Below are positions 37,546 to 49,712 of a stretch of DNA of 64,000 bases, one piece after another. Numbering within the stretch: position 1 is the first letter of the stretch; each line of letters starts with the position of its first letter. The translations under genes were made by a program, and so were the position numbers. This stretch comes from Balaenoptera acutorostrata (Eukaryota > Chordata > Mammalia > Artiodactyla > Balaenopteridae), in the NCBI RefSeq assembly GCF_949987535.1, contig NC_080064.1, positions 126,694,708 through 126,758,707 on the forward strand, read 5' to 3'. Under the pieces are notes generated by a model, which worked only from the letters and a program-made list of their open reading frames with translations, was not told the origin of the DNA and did not search any database.

Positions 37546-38935
37546 TTATGAGAGTGATTTCAATTCTTATAATTTATATATCATTTAAGAAAAATTCATT
37601 TGCAATAGAAATCTAATTTCTACAGTTATTAAAGCTGTAGAGAAATTAAACTATGAAACAAAAATAAGCCGTTCTCATGCATTATATTTGTTTTTATAAA
37701 TCTTGAAATTACACTTTTTGCAAGTTTTTTTAACTTCAAAGAGTTATACCACCACCTTGTGGCAAAATGACTGTAGAGCAAACAACCATTTACCAGCTTG
37801 TTCCTTAGTCATCACAGAGAAAAAAATTATTTATTTAAGTGAGGAAACAAAACGTAATTGTACAAATATTGGTCGATAAATGTAAATGTGTGAATGAATA
37901 AGTGAACAAATAAGCAAACTAATCCCTAAACAGAAAAGTAAAATTGAGAAATGCAACTCTCACTTGAAAATTGCATATCTTTCAGAGGCAGGAATCTGCC
38001 AACTTACTGTCTTGCCAGGTGTTCAAGTTGCCCTGGGCCTGCGGAGCCAAGTGAAGAGTCGCAGTTCAAGCTTTGAAAAAGCAGCGTTGTCAGGGCATTG
38101 GGTATCAGGTCCTGGTTAGAGGCAACTCCCATGACATCTCAGACAGCTCGCTGTAGGTAAGACAGTGGGCAGGTGTGTCAGCCAAGTGATGCTTGCCGTA
38201 ACACGTTTGCAGATAGATACGTTATACGCAGAATGGGCATCCCTGAAATCCTAAGTGTGTTGTTCAAATCCTCTTAGAAAAATATTTCGGATGAATTTTA
38301 CGTGGAATCCCATCTTCCTACCTCCCCTTCCCATCTTGACCATTTTCAAAATGATGGCATAACTGATTTAGAATGTCCGCACAGCTTTCATGAAAATTTT
38401 AGGTTATTTCAATTTTGTTGTTTGAAATGAATGTTCAAAAATCAAACATTTATCTAATCTACCTCAAATGTGAAACGTGTCGATATTTATTTCTCTTCTG
38501 ACAATTTGTATCAGCTCAAATGTACATTTTACTGCTTATCCACTTTTTGTGACCATAATTTTAAAAAGCCATTTGGTGTAAAATAAGCAATTGATTGTAA
38601 GCTCCTCAGCATTTTCCTATTTTTTTCTTTAATGAAACGTCTCTGAACTCACCTTGACATTTCCTACTTAATTCTTACCCACTGGTATCCAATTATCACT
38701 CTATTAACATATACACCCAATAATAGCCTCCTTAATTTACTTCACCGTGCTAATAATTAGCAGGAGATTACCCATGAATGTAGGGGTGAGCAAGGGAACA
38801 TTTACTAATATATATTTCTGAATTTAGAGAACCATGATAGTCCATAGACTAACATAATCAGAAAAAAGTTTCCCGTTTAAAAAAAATGCATCTTAAGAAG
38901 TAAATTGCAGGAAGATGAAACCTAAGAAGAACATG
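37546..38935. other. Unassigned DNA
   Basis: Apart from the repeated motif at 37,743-37,787, I see no recognisable repeat or gene. Confidence 0.5.
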
Positions 38936-39140
38936 AAAAGGCAACTACTGTATAGCACAGGGAACTATACTCAATATCTTGTAATAACCTATAATGGAAA
39001 AGAATCTGAAAAAGAATATATATATTATATAATATATATAAAACTTAATCTTAATATATGTATATATAAAAATGGATCACTCTCCTGTATACCTGAAACT
39101 AGCAGAACATTGTGAATTAACTATACTTCAGTAAAAAATC
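38936..39140 (+). mobile_element. L1 3'UTR fragment
   Basis: Resembles the terminal 200 bp of cetartiodactyl L1: GTATAGCACAGGGAACTATA, CTGTAATAACC-like sequence, then CCTGAAACTAGCAGAACATT and CTATACTTCAGTAAAA. The TA-rich middle is expanded. Confidence 0.8.
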
Positions 39141-39539
39141 CAATCAAATCAAAGTATATTACAAACACTAAAAAAAAGACAAGGCTTCAACAAAGCTTAC
39201 TTATTACTCAATAATAATTAAAAACTTTCCAAGTATAATGCACCAAGCCATCCACATGTATTGATTAAGTTGTATCTTATAAATGTGGTCTTCAATGAGC
39301 ATCTCAGATAAGGAGAAGAAAAAAAATACTATGGGAACAATTCACTGCCTAAGTAGCAAATGTGAGGAGACTTCAGAGATGAGAGAGGTGACTTCTGAGA
39401 GTAGTACTACTCCCCTGCTACTAACTCTTCTCTCCTTGCTAATCACTACTCAACACAGTGTGACCCTTCTCACCATCTAGAGACTTCCTCTTTCTTGACT
39501 ACCTTGACAGCCTCTTACCTGGTTATTGAAGTAGGGAAG
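39141..39539. other. Unassigned DNA
   Basis: I see nothing I can name. The short open frame at 39,283-39,480 has no recognisable features. Confidence 0.45.
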
Positions 39540-40020
39540 AAAAAGAGCTGATTCCTCTACTCTTCTAAGTTCTTGACAGAGACCCCTCTAACAAAAGACA
39601 GATTGACAAGAGAAAAGCATACAAATTCGTTTATTGTAAGTTTCATGTGACAACGGAAACTTCATTAGAAAATGAAGACCTGAAGAAGTGGTTAAACCTG
39701 AGAGTGTTTCTGTTTGGTTGGAAGAAGAGTAGAAAGTCATGGAAAATATGATAGGACAAAAAGGGGTATGAGTTTAATGCGGTAAATTAGGGGAAATAGC
39801 AAAGCCTTTTCAGTCTAATTCCTCTTGACGTCTTGGAGATGAGGATGAACATTTTCTCTGGGTATAGAAAAGGCACCCCTCACATAAGGGTCTTATGATC
39901 TCCTGCAGGGGAAGGTCAGACAGTCCTTTCTACATATGCTCTTTCTCAAATTCCTTCAGCTTAAAATATTCAGTATGCCACGGTGTCATATTTTGGGTTA
40001 GTGTGTCCTGAACCCCGATC
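39540..40020 (-). mobile_element. Probable solitary LTR of an old endogenous retrovirus-like element
   Basis: Read on the minus strand, the block opens at about 40,020 with TTGATCGGGGTTCAGGACAC. It ends near 39,600 with an AATAAA signal (in CAATAAACGAATTTG) followed by a short U5-like stretch, as in an LTR. I recall a common placental interspersed repeat of this sequence but cannot name the family with certainty. There is no internal gene sequence. Confidence 0.5.
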
Positions 40021-40059
40021 AACAGATTCACACAATTAGTTTCATAACAAAATGGAATT

Positions 40060-40326
40060 TAATTGGCAGCTCTAATTTTCAGAAGTAAGTTGTTCTGTGG
40101 ACTTCTTCAAAGACACTGAGAATGTAATTTGAAATGAGATCTAAAGGGTGATTATTAGGTGGGCAAAGGGAAAAGCCTAGGCAAATGTTGTGGGGCAACA
40201 TGGAAACAAGGGTGATTTGAGAAACTGCAAAGTCAGCATGGCTGCAGCAGAGAGAAAGAGCGGAGAGTAATGAGAGAAGAGGCGAGGCAGGGGCCCAGTC
40301 ACATCAGCCTTTGTAGGATCGATCCT
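40060..40326 (+). repeat. Old mammalian interspersed repeat, split by an L1
   Basis: The sequence GCAGCAGAGAGAAAGAGCGG through GCCTTTGTAGG resembles an ancient mammalian repeat I cannot name. The same element appears to resume at 41,268 after the L1 insertion. Confidence 0.4.
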
Positions 40327-40339
40327 AAAAGCAATGGAA

Positions 40340-41254
40340 GCTCTATTTTTAGTAGTTTTTGTTGTTGTTGTTGTTTTAATTAGTCATCCATTTTATACAC
40401 ATCAGTGTATACATGTCAATCCCAATCGTCCAACTCATCACACCACCACCACCACCGCCCCGCAGGTTTTGTTTGTTTTTAAGGAACCTCCATGTTGTTC
40501 TCCATAGTGGCTGTACCAACTTACATGCCCACCAACAGTGTACAAGGGTTCCCTTTTCTCCACACCCTCTCCAGCATTAATTGTTTTTAGAGCTACCATA
40601 AGTTCTAGCAATCCTACTCCCGGGCATATATCCAGAGAAGACCATAATTTGAAAAAGATACACGCACCCGAATGTTCATTGCAGCACTATTTACCATAGC
40701 CAGGAAATGGAAGCAACCTAAATGTCCGTCAACAGATGAACGGATAAAAAAGACATGATATGTGTGTGTGTGTGTATACATATATATATATAATGGAATA
40801 TTACTCAGGCATAAAAAAGAATGACAAAAAATAGTAACATTTGCAACATGATGGACCTAGAGATTGTCATACTGAGTGAACTAAGTCAGAGAAAGACAAA
40901 TATTATATGATATTGCTTATATGTGGAATCTAAAATCATGGTACAAAACAGAAAGAGAGTCACAGATGTAGAAAACAATCTTACGGTTACCAGGGAGGAT
41001 GGGAGGGAGGGATAAATTGGGAGATTGGGATTGACATATACACACTACTATATATAAAATAGATAGCTAATATAGCACAGGAAACTCTACTCAGTACTCT
41101 GTAATGACCTATATGGGAAAAGGATCTAAAAAAGAGCAGATATATATATAGATATAGATATAGATATATAGATATATATGATTCACTTTGTTGTACAGCA
41201 GAGACTGACACAACATTGTAAATCAAGTATACTGTAATAATTTTTTTTTAAAAA
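40340..41254 (+). mobile_element. L1 3' end with inverted 5' part
   Basis: Flanked by the 13-bp target duplication AAAAGCAATGGAA at 40,327-40,339 and 41,255-41,267. From about 40,590 to the right it reads as ORF2 C-terminus, 3'UTR and poly-A on the + strand. From 40,340 to about 40,590 it is L1 in the opposite orientation, the two parts meeting near AGAGCTACCATAAG. This is the pattern of twin priming during L1 integration, with an extra internal deletion in the inverted part. Confidence 0.82.
41130..41180. repeat. (GATATA)n microsatellite in L1 3'UTR
   Basis: Imperfect GATATA/TA repeats within the L1 3'UTR, a usual site of expansion. Confidence 0.85.
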
Positions 41255-41267
41255 AAAAGCAATGGAA

Positions 41268-41949
41268 AAACATTGAATCTTAAAGCTAGGGAGGAAATGA
41301 TGATATTTCCCTTCCAGGTAAAAGTTTTCCTTCAGACAATTCCTTCTTGCCTAGTGACCATGACGTGCAGCCCATCTCCAGTTGTCCTTCCTCCAGAGTT
41401 CATTGCTCAGGTGTGGGCATGTGACTAATGGGCAGCAGATCCAAAGGTGGCAGGTAACCAGTGAACTCGGTGGACAGGCTCATTAAGATTAGCTAGACCA
41501 AACCGATCCACTTTCCCAGGAATTTGAACTGATACATAAAAGTAATATTCCAGTTATCAGAAGTTGTCATGTGGTTGAGGATCTATCCCAAGAAGCCATG
41601 AATTAGTTGGTGATATTCATAAAGTTATTCTAGATTTTGACTTGGAAATAAAATTAAGTAATTTTATAATTTTAAAGTCATCTGTAGGGGGCCTCTTAAA
41701 TTTGCCAGCACACGTGCTACATTTTTATTCAATATCTGAAGTCACAGATTGTTGTCTGATTCTAAAATGGCAAAAATGTTCAATATGAGTTTATTTACTT
41801 CTACTTAATGAGGTTTGTATTTTTTTTCTTCCCCCCACACACTGACAAACTTCCTACTCTATTAAATAAAAGTGAATTTCATGAACACAGTGAAGGATTT
41901 GTGTGTCTGTGCACACGCATCTCAGTGTCACTTTTGAACCGATCTCAAT
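41268..41949. other. Mostly unassigned DNA, start probably old repeat
   Basis: The first part seems to continue the repeat split by the L1. I cannot name the remainder. Confidence 0.35.
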
Positions 41950-42167
41950 TATTTTGGAAACTCACTCTTTGGTCCTCTGAACACCCCATTTCTAATGTGT
42001 GGACGGAGGGTGTTTCCCACCACCAAGAAGTTTTCTGGACGCCAACTGGGTGTCCTACAGTTCAACTCAATTCTAACACTATATACTTGGAAACAGCATC
42101 AGATTCCATAGGTTATGGGCTCAGTCCTACCAGACCACATGGCCCTCCACTGCCACCCACCTCCTTA

Positions 42168-42216
<49 letters not shown>

Positions 42217-42850
42217 CAGACGTGAATCGCCAAGTCCAGGTTATCACCTGTGCTTCTGACTGATTGACTATAGATCAGCAATTCCAGCGACCCTCCTTGG
42301 TTTGGGGTTAATTTGCTTGAGTGGCTCACAGAGCTCAGAGAAACATTTACTTAACTGATTGCTGGTTTATTATAAAAGAATATGACTCAGAAGTAGCCAG
42401 ATAAAAGAGATGCCTAGGGTAAGGTATGAGAAAGGGTATGGAGCTTCCTTGCCCTCTTTGGGTGTGACTCCCCAAATCTCCACGTGTTCACCAACTCGGA
42501 AGCTCTTGGAACCCCTCCTTTTGAGTTTTTATGGAGGCTTCCTGAAAGGCATGTCAGATTACAACACTGCTGGCTGAACTCAGTCTCCAGCCCTGTCCCC
42601 TCCCCTGAGGCTGGAAGTTCAGGGGTGGGGAGGAAAGTGAAAGTTCCAACATTCTAATCAAATCTTTGACTCAGCTAGCAACCAGCCCCCATCCTTAGGT
42701 TCTTTCCAAAAGTCACCTCATTAACATAAAAACACACCTTTGTTGTCCTTATCACTTAGGAAATTCCAAGACTTTTAGGAGATTTGTGGCAGGAGCAGGG
42801 TTTGAAGACTGAATATATACTTTTTATTGTAAATTGCAACATAACACTCA
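41950..42850 (-). mobile_element. LTR of an old endogenous retrovirus-like element, with (CA)n inside
   Basis: On the minus strand this matches a placental LTR type I recall: CCTCCATAAAAACTCAAAAG, AATAAACCAGC (polyadenylation signal), GGTCGCTGGAATTG, then CACCTGTGCTTC and TGGGTGTCC near its end. The (CA)n at 42,170-42,214 lies inside it. I cannot name the family securely. No gag, pol or env sequence is attached. Confidence 0.6.
42170..42214. repeat. (CA)n microsatellite
   Basis: About 22 uninterrupted AC dinucleotides, so likely polymorphic. Confidence 0.97.
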
Positions 42851-43198
42851 CCAAAATAGCTTTCAACATTATAGACTGTGAACTCTATGAGGAAGGACAA
42901 CTTGATTTAGCCAACTAAGTTTTTGGTGCTGTAGTTTACAGAAAAAAATATAACCCTGAATTGTGGTGCTAATGCCACCTGGTTCAATTTTCTCTATCAG
43001 CTGACCTCAACTTCATAATCCCATACCTTATACACAGTTTTGTTAACTCCAAGAGTTTGCTTTTGTAACAGGCCCTCACAAACAGTAAAGTATTAAGGAC
43101 ATCACTGAAAAGAAAAATTCCGCTGAGATAATTTTTAAGTGCATGACACCTCTGCCTCCTAGTCATCCTAGTTCCTTCACATAAATTGTGTTCAAGTG
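42851..43198. other. Unassigned DNA
   Basis: I see nothing recognisable. Confidence 0.45.
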
Positions 43199-43214
43199 AG
43201 AGAATGTAATTTTA

Positions 43215-43409
43215 TTTATTATTTTTTTAATATTTATTTATTTATTGGGCTGTGACAGGTCTTAGTTGTGGCATGAGGGATCTGTTAGTTGCAGCATGTG
43301 AACTCTGAGTTTTGGCATGTGGTATCTAATTCCCTGACTAGGGATCGAACCTGGGCCCCCTGCATCGAGAGCACAGAGTCTTAGCCACTGGACCACCAGG
43401 GAAGTCCCA
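43215..43409 (-). mobile_element. Short CHR-type SINE, minus strand
   Basis: Reverse-oriented SINE. Its head is at the right (GGGACTTCCCTGGTGGTCC on the minus strand) with a B-box match GGTTCGATCCC; its (AAAT)n tail is at the left. It is flanked by the 16-bp target duplication AGAGAATGTAATTTTA at 43,199-43,214 and 43,410-43,425. This is the older, shorter cetartiodactyl type without the body of the long SINEs elsewhere in the window. Confidence 0.92.
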
Positions 43410-43799
43410 AGAGAATGTAATTTTAATAATAAATCACAAAATTGGATGTGTGTTAGCAAGCTGGGGAAAAAACAAATTCCCGAAGTAGCAACCAGGAGGA
43501 TTCCCTCCAAGCAGGACAGAGGAAGACTTTGCTTGGGAATTTGAGCAGCCCCAGAGGAAAGCTCTAAATACGCCAACATCAGGATTTCCACAAGGAAATG
43601 TCTCCGCCAGATCACTCTACATGAAGACCACAGTTTAAGAAATTCATCTGCTCTCAGAGTTTCCATTTGGGTTTCCAATGTACCACTCTTAACTATGAGC
43701 AAACAGGCAAGCAACAAAACAGGTAGAAAAAAAAAAGAAAAAGAAAATATGAATTAAGTGGAGAGAAGAAAAACATTATTAAAATAGCATAAGTATCCT

Positions 43800-44660
43800 C
43801 AGAGCCATAAGATATTGCATTCATAAACTAAAATGGATGCTTTGAAAAAGTAACATTTAAAGAACTAATAGAGATATTTTGAAAATTGAAACTAGTAGAG
43901 CAGAAAAGAAAAATTCACAAGATTTAGAATACGAAGTCAACAATTCTCGCATAAACTAGGGTAAAGAAGCAAATAAATAGGAAACAGTGAGGGGGAAAAA
44001 GAAAGGAAACAGTCCAAGAGATCTGATAGAAATTTCCAAAAAGAGAAAAAAGTCCATAGAAAGGATAAAGTCATGAATAAAATAATTTTCAAAAGATTAG
44101 CAGATCTGGAGAATATAAGTTTGCACTCAAAAGGGATTTACACACAGAGTGCCTAACATAATGGAAGGAAACAGAGCCCATCAAAGTATATACCTGTGAA
44201 ATAGAGGAATATTGACAAGGTGAGAGAGAAAGAGAGAGACAACCAGGTTTCAAAGAAAAGATAAGAATTTGAATGATTTCAGTCACATTTGGGCCTAGAA
44301 GACAGCTGAGAAATACCTTCAAAATTTTGTGAGACGCCAGTTTCCAATCTAGTGTTCTATACTTTGCCAAACTATTAAGTAGAAAGATGATAGAATAAGG
44401 GAATATTCACATATGTAAATTCTCAAAAAATGTTTCACATGCATCTCTTTATTAGGAATATGCTGGAAGATATACTCCACCCAAACAGGAAGTAAACAAA
44501 CAAACACTCCCTTCTTCCCCAACAAGAGATGGAACCCAGGAAATAGGAGATCCTACAAAAGAGACAGGTGAAGGGAATTAAAATGATAGTGAAGTGTGTC
44601 CAGGACCAAAGGTGGGCACAGAGAGGAACGAGTCCAGGTTGTAGCAGCTTAGAAGTTTCC
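43800..44660 (+). mobile_element. Possible degenerate HAL1/old-L1 LINE
   Basis: A-rich DNA with phrases such as GTTCTATACTTTGCCAAACT and GGAAGATATACTCCACC that I associate with old L1/HAL1 ORF1-like sequence. No reading frame survives. The assignment is from memory and weak. Confidence 0.4.
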
Positions 44661-44919
44661 AGGAAAGTTATTTTTTTTTAGTAAGAAGAGAAAATTCGGA
44701 GAAGACCTAATGTGTTTGGATATAATAAGAAGTTTATTATACAACAGAAGGAGGCTTTGGAGTTGAATTAGTGAAGAGTACATATAAAGTTGATAGAATA
44801 TGAAAGAGAGAAAATATTAGCTCAAAGTTAAACAAAATGTACAAGGAAAAGTGATCATAGTATACTGGATTCAGTCCTAAAAAACAAAACCAAAATTTCA
44901 CTCTTACCAAGTTGAAAGG

Positions 44920-44920
<1 letters not shown>

Positions 44921-44962
<42 letters not shown>
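44921..44962. repeat. (TG)n microsatellite
   Basis: Twenty-one uninterrupted TG dinucleotides. Confidence 0.97.
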
Positions 44963-44963
<1 letters not shown>

Positions 44964-45790
44964 TGGGGGTTGAGAAGGGATTGTGAAAAGATATAAATCC
45001 TCATCTTCCAAAAATGGGAAGTCAAAAGGTAATTTCAATTAGAAAATACAGGAAGTAGAAACATGTATAAACATGTTACATGGAGACACAGAGGTAAACA
45101 CCAAAAGATCAAGTTGAAAAATTCAAAGTGGTTGCCACTTGGAAGCAGGAAGTGGGATGGTAGAAGCTTAATAGAGTCATTAGAAACTTCAAGCTTTGGG
45201 CCAGCCTTTCCATAAATAACAACCTCAAATAAAGGGAGGAAAGGAAAAGGAAGTGAAAAAATAATAAAATCTGGAAGAATATAACAAAAAACGATTCTAT
45301 GCCTTTCTCTATGGCTTGAATATGTAACAACGAAGGTATATCATATTTATAATAAAAGACATTTTAAAAATTAAGTATATACATAAATAAACAAGTAATG
45401 CACAAACACACTGGCCTAAACAGCCTATGGTATAGTGAACATATCATTATTAGCAGCAGCTTTTGGAAACAAAACCTTATTGTTCCTTTAGTTTTATCAT
45501 TATGAGATTAACATTTTAAAAGGCAAAGAAGCATAAAGACATAGAAATTTTCTCCCACCGCTGTAAATACTATTCTTCTCTCATTGCCTTTCATGAGACA
45601 GTAACATGTTCTCCAATGATCACAGTGATTTGTGTACTTGAATAGTACTCTTACTTAATTGCCTGATTCTGCTCATGATACTTCTTTTAAAACTTAGACT
45701 AGTTTTCTGATATGGGGGAAATTTTCACATTCTCTAAATTTCACTTTTTTAGGTGTATTGAGTATCAGAAAGTTATAGTCTTCCTATCTT
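44963..45790. other. Unassigned AT-rich DNA
   Basis: No repeat or gene recognised. Confidence 0.45.
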
Positions 45791-45794
45791 AATA

Positions 45795-46010
45795 CAGACA
45801 TAGACTTTGGAACATGACGAGACAGGTTTAAATACTAGCTCTGCCATTCAATAGCTGTGTAACTCTGCTCAGATTATATTGTATTTCTGAGTTTCAATTT
45901 CCTCATTTAAAAAATGGCAATTATAATGCCTACATTGTAGGTGTGTTATAAAGATTATAAATAATTTGTGTAACACAGTAGGTGCTCAGTAAATGATTAC
46001 TTTTGCTATT
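45795..46010 (+). mobile_element. MIR SINE
   Basis: A well-preserved MIR: AGCTCTGCCATTCAATAGCT, GAGTTTCAATTTCCTCAT, AAAAATGGCAATTATAATG, then the core GTAGGTGCTCAGTAAATG. Confidence 0.88.
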
Positions 46011-46614
46011 AATTTAGGTTAGCTAGGAAAGGGGAAAAATGCATCTTATATCCAAATTTTATAAAACATGATGTCTCAGATTGATAGAGATCATGCTTTT
46101 TTTGACATAAACTACAATGGAATAGTATTGGGGTGTTCTTCATGAACTGCAAACAGCCTGTTTTCTGTTTCCCACAGGAACTGCTTTGGGGATGCTTTTA
46201 GGACAGCCTGAGTGGCATATTGGTGGTACTAATGGTATAAAGTATTGATTTGGGTTTATACTAAATGCAATTTTATTTAAACAGGGGAACCCCCTCCCCC
46301 CCACCCCCTCCAAATACACTCTCTGCATAAAGACAGAAATCTCCACAAAATATTGAGGGTAGAAGTAGGGAAGGGTGCATTTGTATGGGATGTTGACATC
46401 TTTTATCTATATAACTATGTATAAGTGAATAGAAAACTAAAACACTTTAAATCTAGATTTTGCTATTAAGGACAAATGATGAAAGCAGAAAGCTGAAGAC
46501 CCAAAGCTGTCAGAAAAATCTGACTAAGCCTCATTAGTCATTTAAGAAATAAATCATAAATAGATCACAATAGAAAGGCTGTCGACTCTGAGGGACTGCT
46601 GAGCATACACTTTG
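46011..46614. other. Unassigned DNA
   Basis: Nothing recognised. A C-rich run lies at about 46,288-46,311. Confidence 0.45.
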
Positions 46615-47910
46615 GGCATCTTTGGGCATATTTAAAGTGATGAAAGGGAAAAAAACCTACAACCAAGATTACTCTACCCAGCAAGGATCTCATTCAGATT
46701 TGACAGAGAAATTAAAACCTTTACAGACAAGCAAAAGCTAAGAGAATGCAGCACCACCAAACCAGCTTTACAAAAAACGTTAAAGGAACTTCTCTAGGCA
46801 GGAACCACAAGAGAAGGAAAAGACTTACAATAACAAACCCAAAACAATGAAGAAAATGGTAATAGGAAAATACATATCGATAATTACCTTAAATTAAATG
46901 GATTAAATGCTCCAACCAAAAGACATAGACTGGCTGAATGGACACAAAAACAAGACCCGTATATATGCTGTCTACAAGAGACCCACTTCAGACCTAGGGA
47001 CACATACAGACTGAAAGTGTGTTGATGGAAAAACATATTCCATGCAAATGGAAATCAAAAGAAAGTTGGAGTAGCAATTCTCATATCAGACAAAATAGAC
47101 TTTAAAATAAAGACTATTACAAGAAACAAAGGACACTACATAATGATGAAGGGATCAATCCACAAAGAAGATATAACAATTGTAAATATTTATGCACCCA
47201 ACAAAGGAGCACCTCAATACATAAGGCAAATGCTAACAGCCCCAAAAGGGGAAATTGACAGTAACACAATCATAGTGGGGGACTTTAACACCTCCTTTCA
47301 CCAATGGACAATTCATCCAAAAGGAAAATAAATAAGGAAACACAAGCTTTAAATGATACATTAAACAAGATGGACTTAATTGATATTTATACGACATTCC
47401 ATCCAAAAAAAACAGAATACACTTTCTTCTCAAGTGCGCATGGAACATCCTCCAGGATAGATCTTCTCTTGGGTCACAAATCAAACCTTGGTAAATTTAA
47501 GAAAATTGAAATCGTATCATGTATCTTTTCCGACCACAACGCTATCAGACTAGATATGAATTACAGGAAAAATCTGTAAAAAAAATACAAACACATGGAC
47601 GCTAAACAATACACTACTTAATAACCAAGACATCACTGAAGAAATCAAAGAGGAAATAAAAAAAATGCCTAGAAACAACTGACAATGAAAACACAATGAC
47701 CCAAAATCTAAGGGATGCAGCAAAAGCAGTTCTAAGAGGGAAGTTTATAGCAATACAATCCTACCTCAAGAAAAAAGAAAAATCTCAAATAAACGACCTA
47801 AACTTACACCTAAAGCAATTAAAGAACGAATAATAAAAAAACCCCAAAGTTAGCAGAAGGAAAGAAATCATAAAGATGAAATCAGAAATAAATGAAAAAG
47901 AAATGAAGGA
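46615..47910 (+). pseudogene. Broken L1: inter-ORF and ORF2 endonuclease part
   Basis: The copy begins at about 46,615 in DNA that lies before ORF2 in this L1 subfamily and runs through the endonuclease domain. Open pieces lie at 47,143-47,331 (VNIYAPN motif) and 47,304-47,579 (endonuclease end, FSDHNAIRLD). They overlap in different frames, so a frameshift separates them. The copy is closer to the young cetartiodactyl L1 consensus than the copy at 31.4 kb. Confidence 0.88.
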
Positions 47911-48209
47911 GGGCTTCCCTGCTGGCGCAGTGGTTGAGAATCTGCCTGCCAATGCAGGGGACACGGGTTTGAGCCCTGGCCTGGGAAGATCCCACACGCC
48001 GCGGAGCAACTAGGCCCGTGAGCCACAACTACTGAGCCTGCACGTCTGGAGCCTGTGCTCTGCAACAAGAGAGGCCACGATAGTGAAGAGGCCCATGCAC
48101 CGCAATGAAGAGTGGCCACCGCTTGCTGCATCTAGAGAAAGCCCTCGCACAGAAATGAAGACCCAACACAGCCAAAAATAAATATAAATTTTTTTTTAAA
48201 GTTTTAAAA
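47911..48209 (+). mobile_element. CHR-type SINE within L1
   Basis: Full-length SINE with its head at 47,911 (GGCTTCCCTGCTGGCGCAG) and an AT-rich tail. A short direct repeat AAAAGAAAT at 47,896-47,904 and 48,210-48,218 may be what is left of its target duplication. Confidence 0.88.
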
Positions 48210-49015
48210 AAAAGAAATTAATAAAACAATGCATAAAGGCTGGAAAGGGTGTGGAGAAAAGGAAACCCTCCTGCACTGTTGGTGGGAATGTACACTGATA
48301 CAGCCATTATGGAGAACAGTATGGAGGTTCCTTAAAAGCTAAAAACAGAACTACCATATGACCCAGCATTCCACTACTGGGCATATACCCGGAGAAAACC
48401 ATAATTCAAAAAGACACATGTACCACAATGTTCACTGTAGCACAATTTACAATAGCCAGGACATAGATGCAACCTAAATGTCCATCAACAGATGAATATA
48501 TAAAGAAGACGTGGCACATATACACAGTGGAGTATTACTCAGCCATAAAAAGGAACAAAATTGAGTTATTTGAAGTGAGGTTGTTGGACCTAGAGTCTGT
48601 CATACAGAGTGAAGTAAGTCAGAAAGAGAAAAACAAATACCGTACGCTAACACATATATATGGAATCTAGAAAAGTGGTACTGACGAATCTAGTGACAGG
48701 GCAGGAATAAAGACACAGATGTAAAGAACAGACTTAAGGACACAGGGGGAAGGGGAGACAGGGACGTAGTCAGAGAGTAGCACTGACATATATACACTAC
48801 CAAATGTAAAATAGCTAGTGGTAAGCTGCCTCATAGCACAGGGAGATCAGCTCGGTGCTTTATGTCCCCCAGAGGGGTGGGACAGGGAGTGTGGGAGGAA
48901 GTCTCAAGAGGGGGGGATATGGGGAATATATGTATACATATAGCTGATTCACTTTGTTGTAAAGCAGAAACTAATACAATGTTATAAAGCAATTATACTC
49001 CAATAAACATGTATT
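48210..49015 (+). mobile_element. L1 ORF2 C-terminus and 3'UTR
   Basis: Shortly after the SINE the L1 resumes in the last part of ORF2 (GGAGAAAAGGAAACCCTCC) and runs through the 3'UTR to CCAATAAACATG. The whole reverse-transcriptase region is missing between 47,910 and 48,240. Confidence 0.88.
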
Positions 49016-49505
49016 TTAAAAACCCACACCATTGTAATTCAACTACACTTGAAGATATTTCTTTAGTGCAAAAAAATTTTAGAATGTAAGATTTATTGTG
49101 TGTGTGTACCACAGGTTCAATATATATGAATTATGTCAAATTGATTACATTGTTTTTCAAAATAAAGAATTTATGATACTTTATATCAGCTTCATAATAT
49201 AAATGCAGAAAAAACTATATTAATTTTCTCTAAAGTTCAGAAATAGCCATTTTGCTCACTCGGTATACTATAAACCACTAACTTTATTAAAAAGGAATTC
49301 GTGACCGACCTCTTCCTTCCAAAGAAATATTTCTCCACTCACACAATTTTAATAGAATGTTCCACCATGAGCTGACTTCCAACCTTAGAGACACGAGATT
49401 TACATCCTGAAATCTCTTTCTTGCAAAAATGTCCAATTAGCATCCTAGCATTACAGAAAAGAAATTGCCTTTTTTCCAGATCTCAAATTCCATACAACTT
49501 TAGTC
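49016..49505. other. Unassigned AT-rich DNA
   Basis: Nothing recognised. Confidence 0.45.
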
Positions 49506-49523
49506 AAGACATCATGTATTTTT

Positions 49524-49712
49524 TTCACACACACACTGTATTTTATTTTTACAAGAGATAAATCAACTGACACCAAGCATTGTAAATGGATGACCACAAC
49601 AAAAGCAACAATGATTGCAATTACCAAACACGAAACACACTCATACTATGTCATAATATTGACATTCAGTCCAGTAATCCTCCACTGTAACAGCTCCTTT
49701 ACTTTGCAGTGA
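49524..49712 (-). pseudogene. Short retrocopy of an mRNA 3' end, source unknown
   Basis: A 189-bp insert flanked by a perfect 18-bp direct repeat, AAGACATCATGTATTTTT, at 49,506-49,523 and 49,713-49,730. Read on the minus strand it ends with an AAATAAAAT polyadenylation signal, a short GT run and the A-tract. This is the structure of a 5'-truncated processed pseudogene made by L1 machinery. I do not recognise the parent gene. The insert contains only apparent 3'UTR sequence. Confidence 0.72.

Noticed and set aside
41808..42263. 151-codon open frame containing a His-Thr repeat
   Set aside because: The His-Thr run is the (CA)n microsatellite and the rest is antisense LTR sequence.
43262..43717. 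151-codon minus-strand open frame
   Set aside because: Its C-terminal third is SINE sequence and the rest has no recognisable domain.
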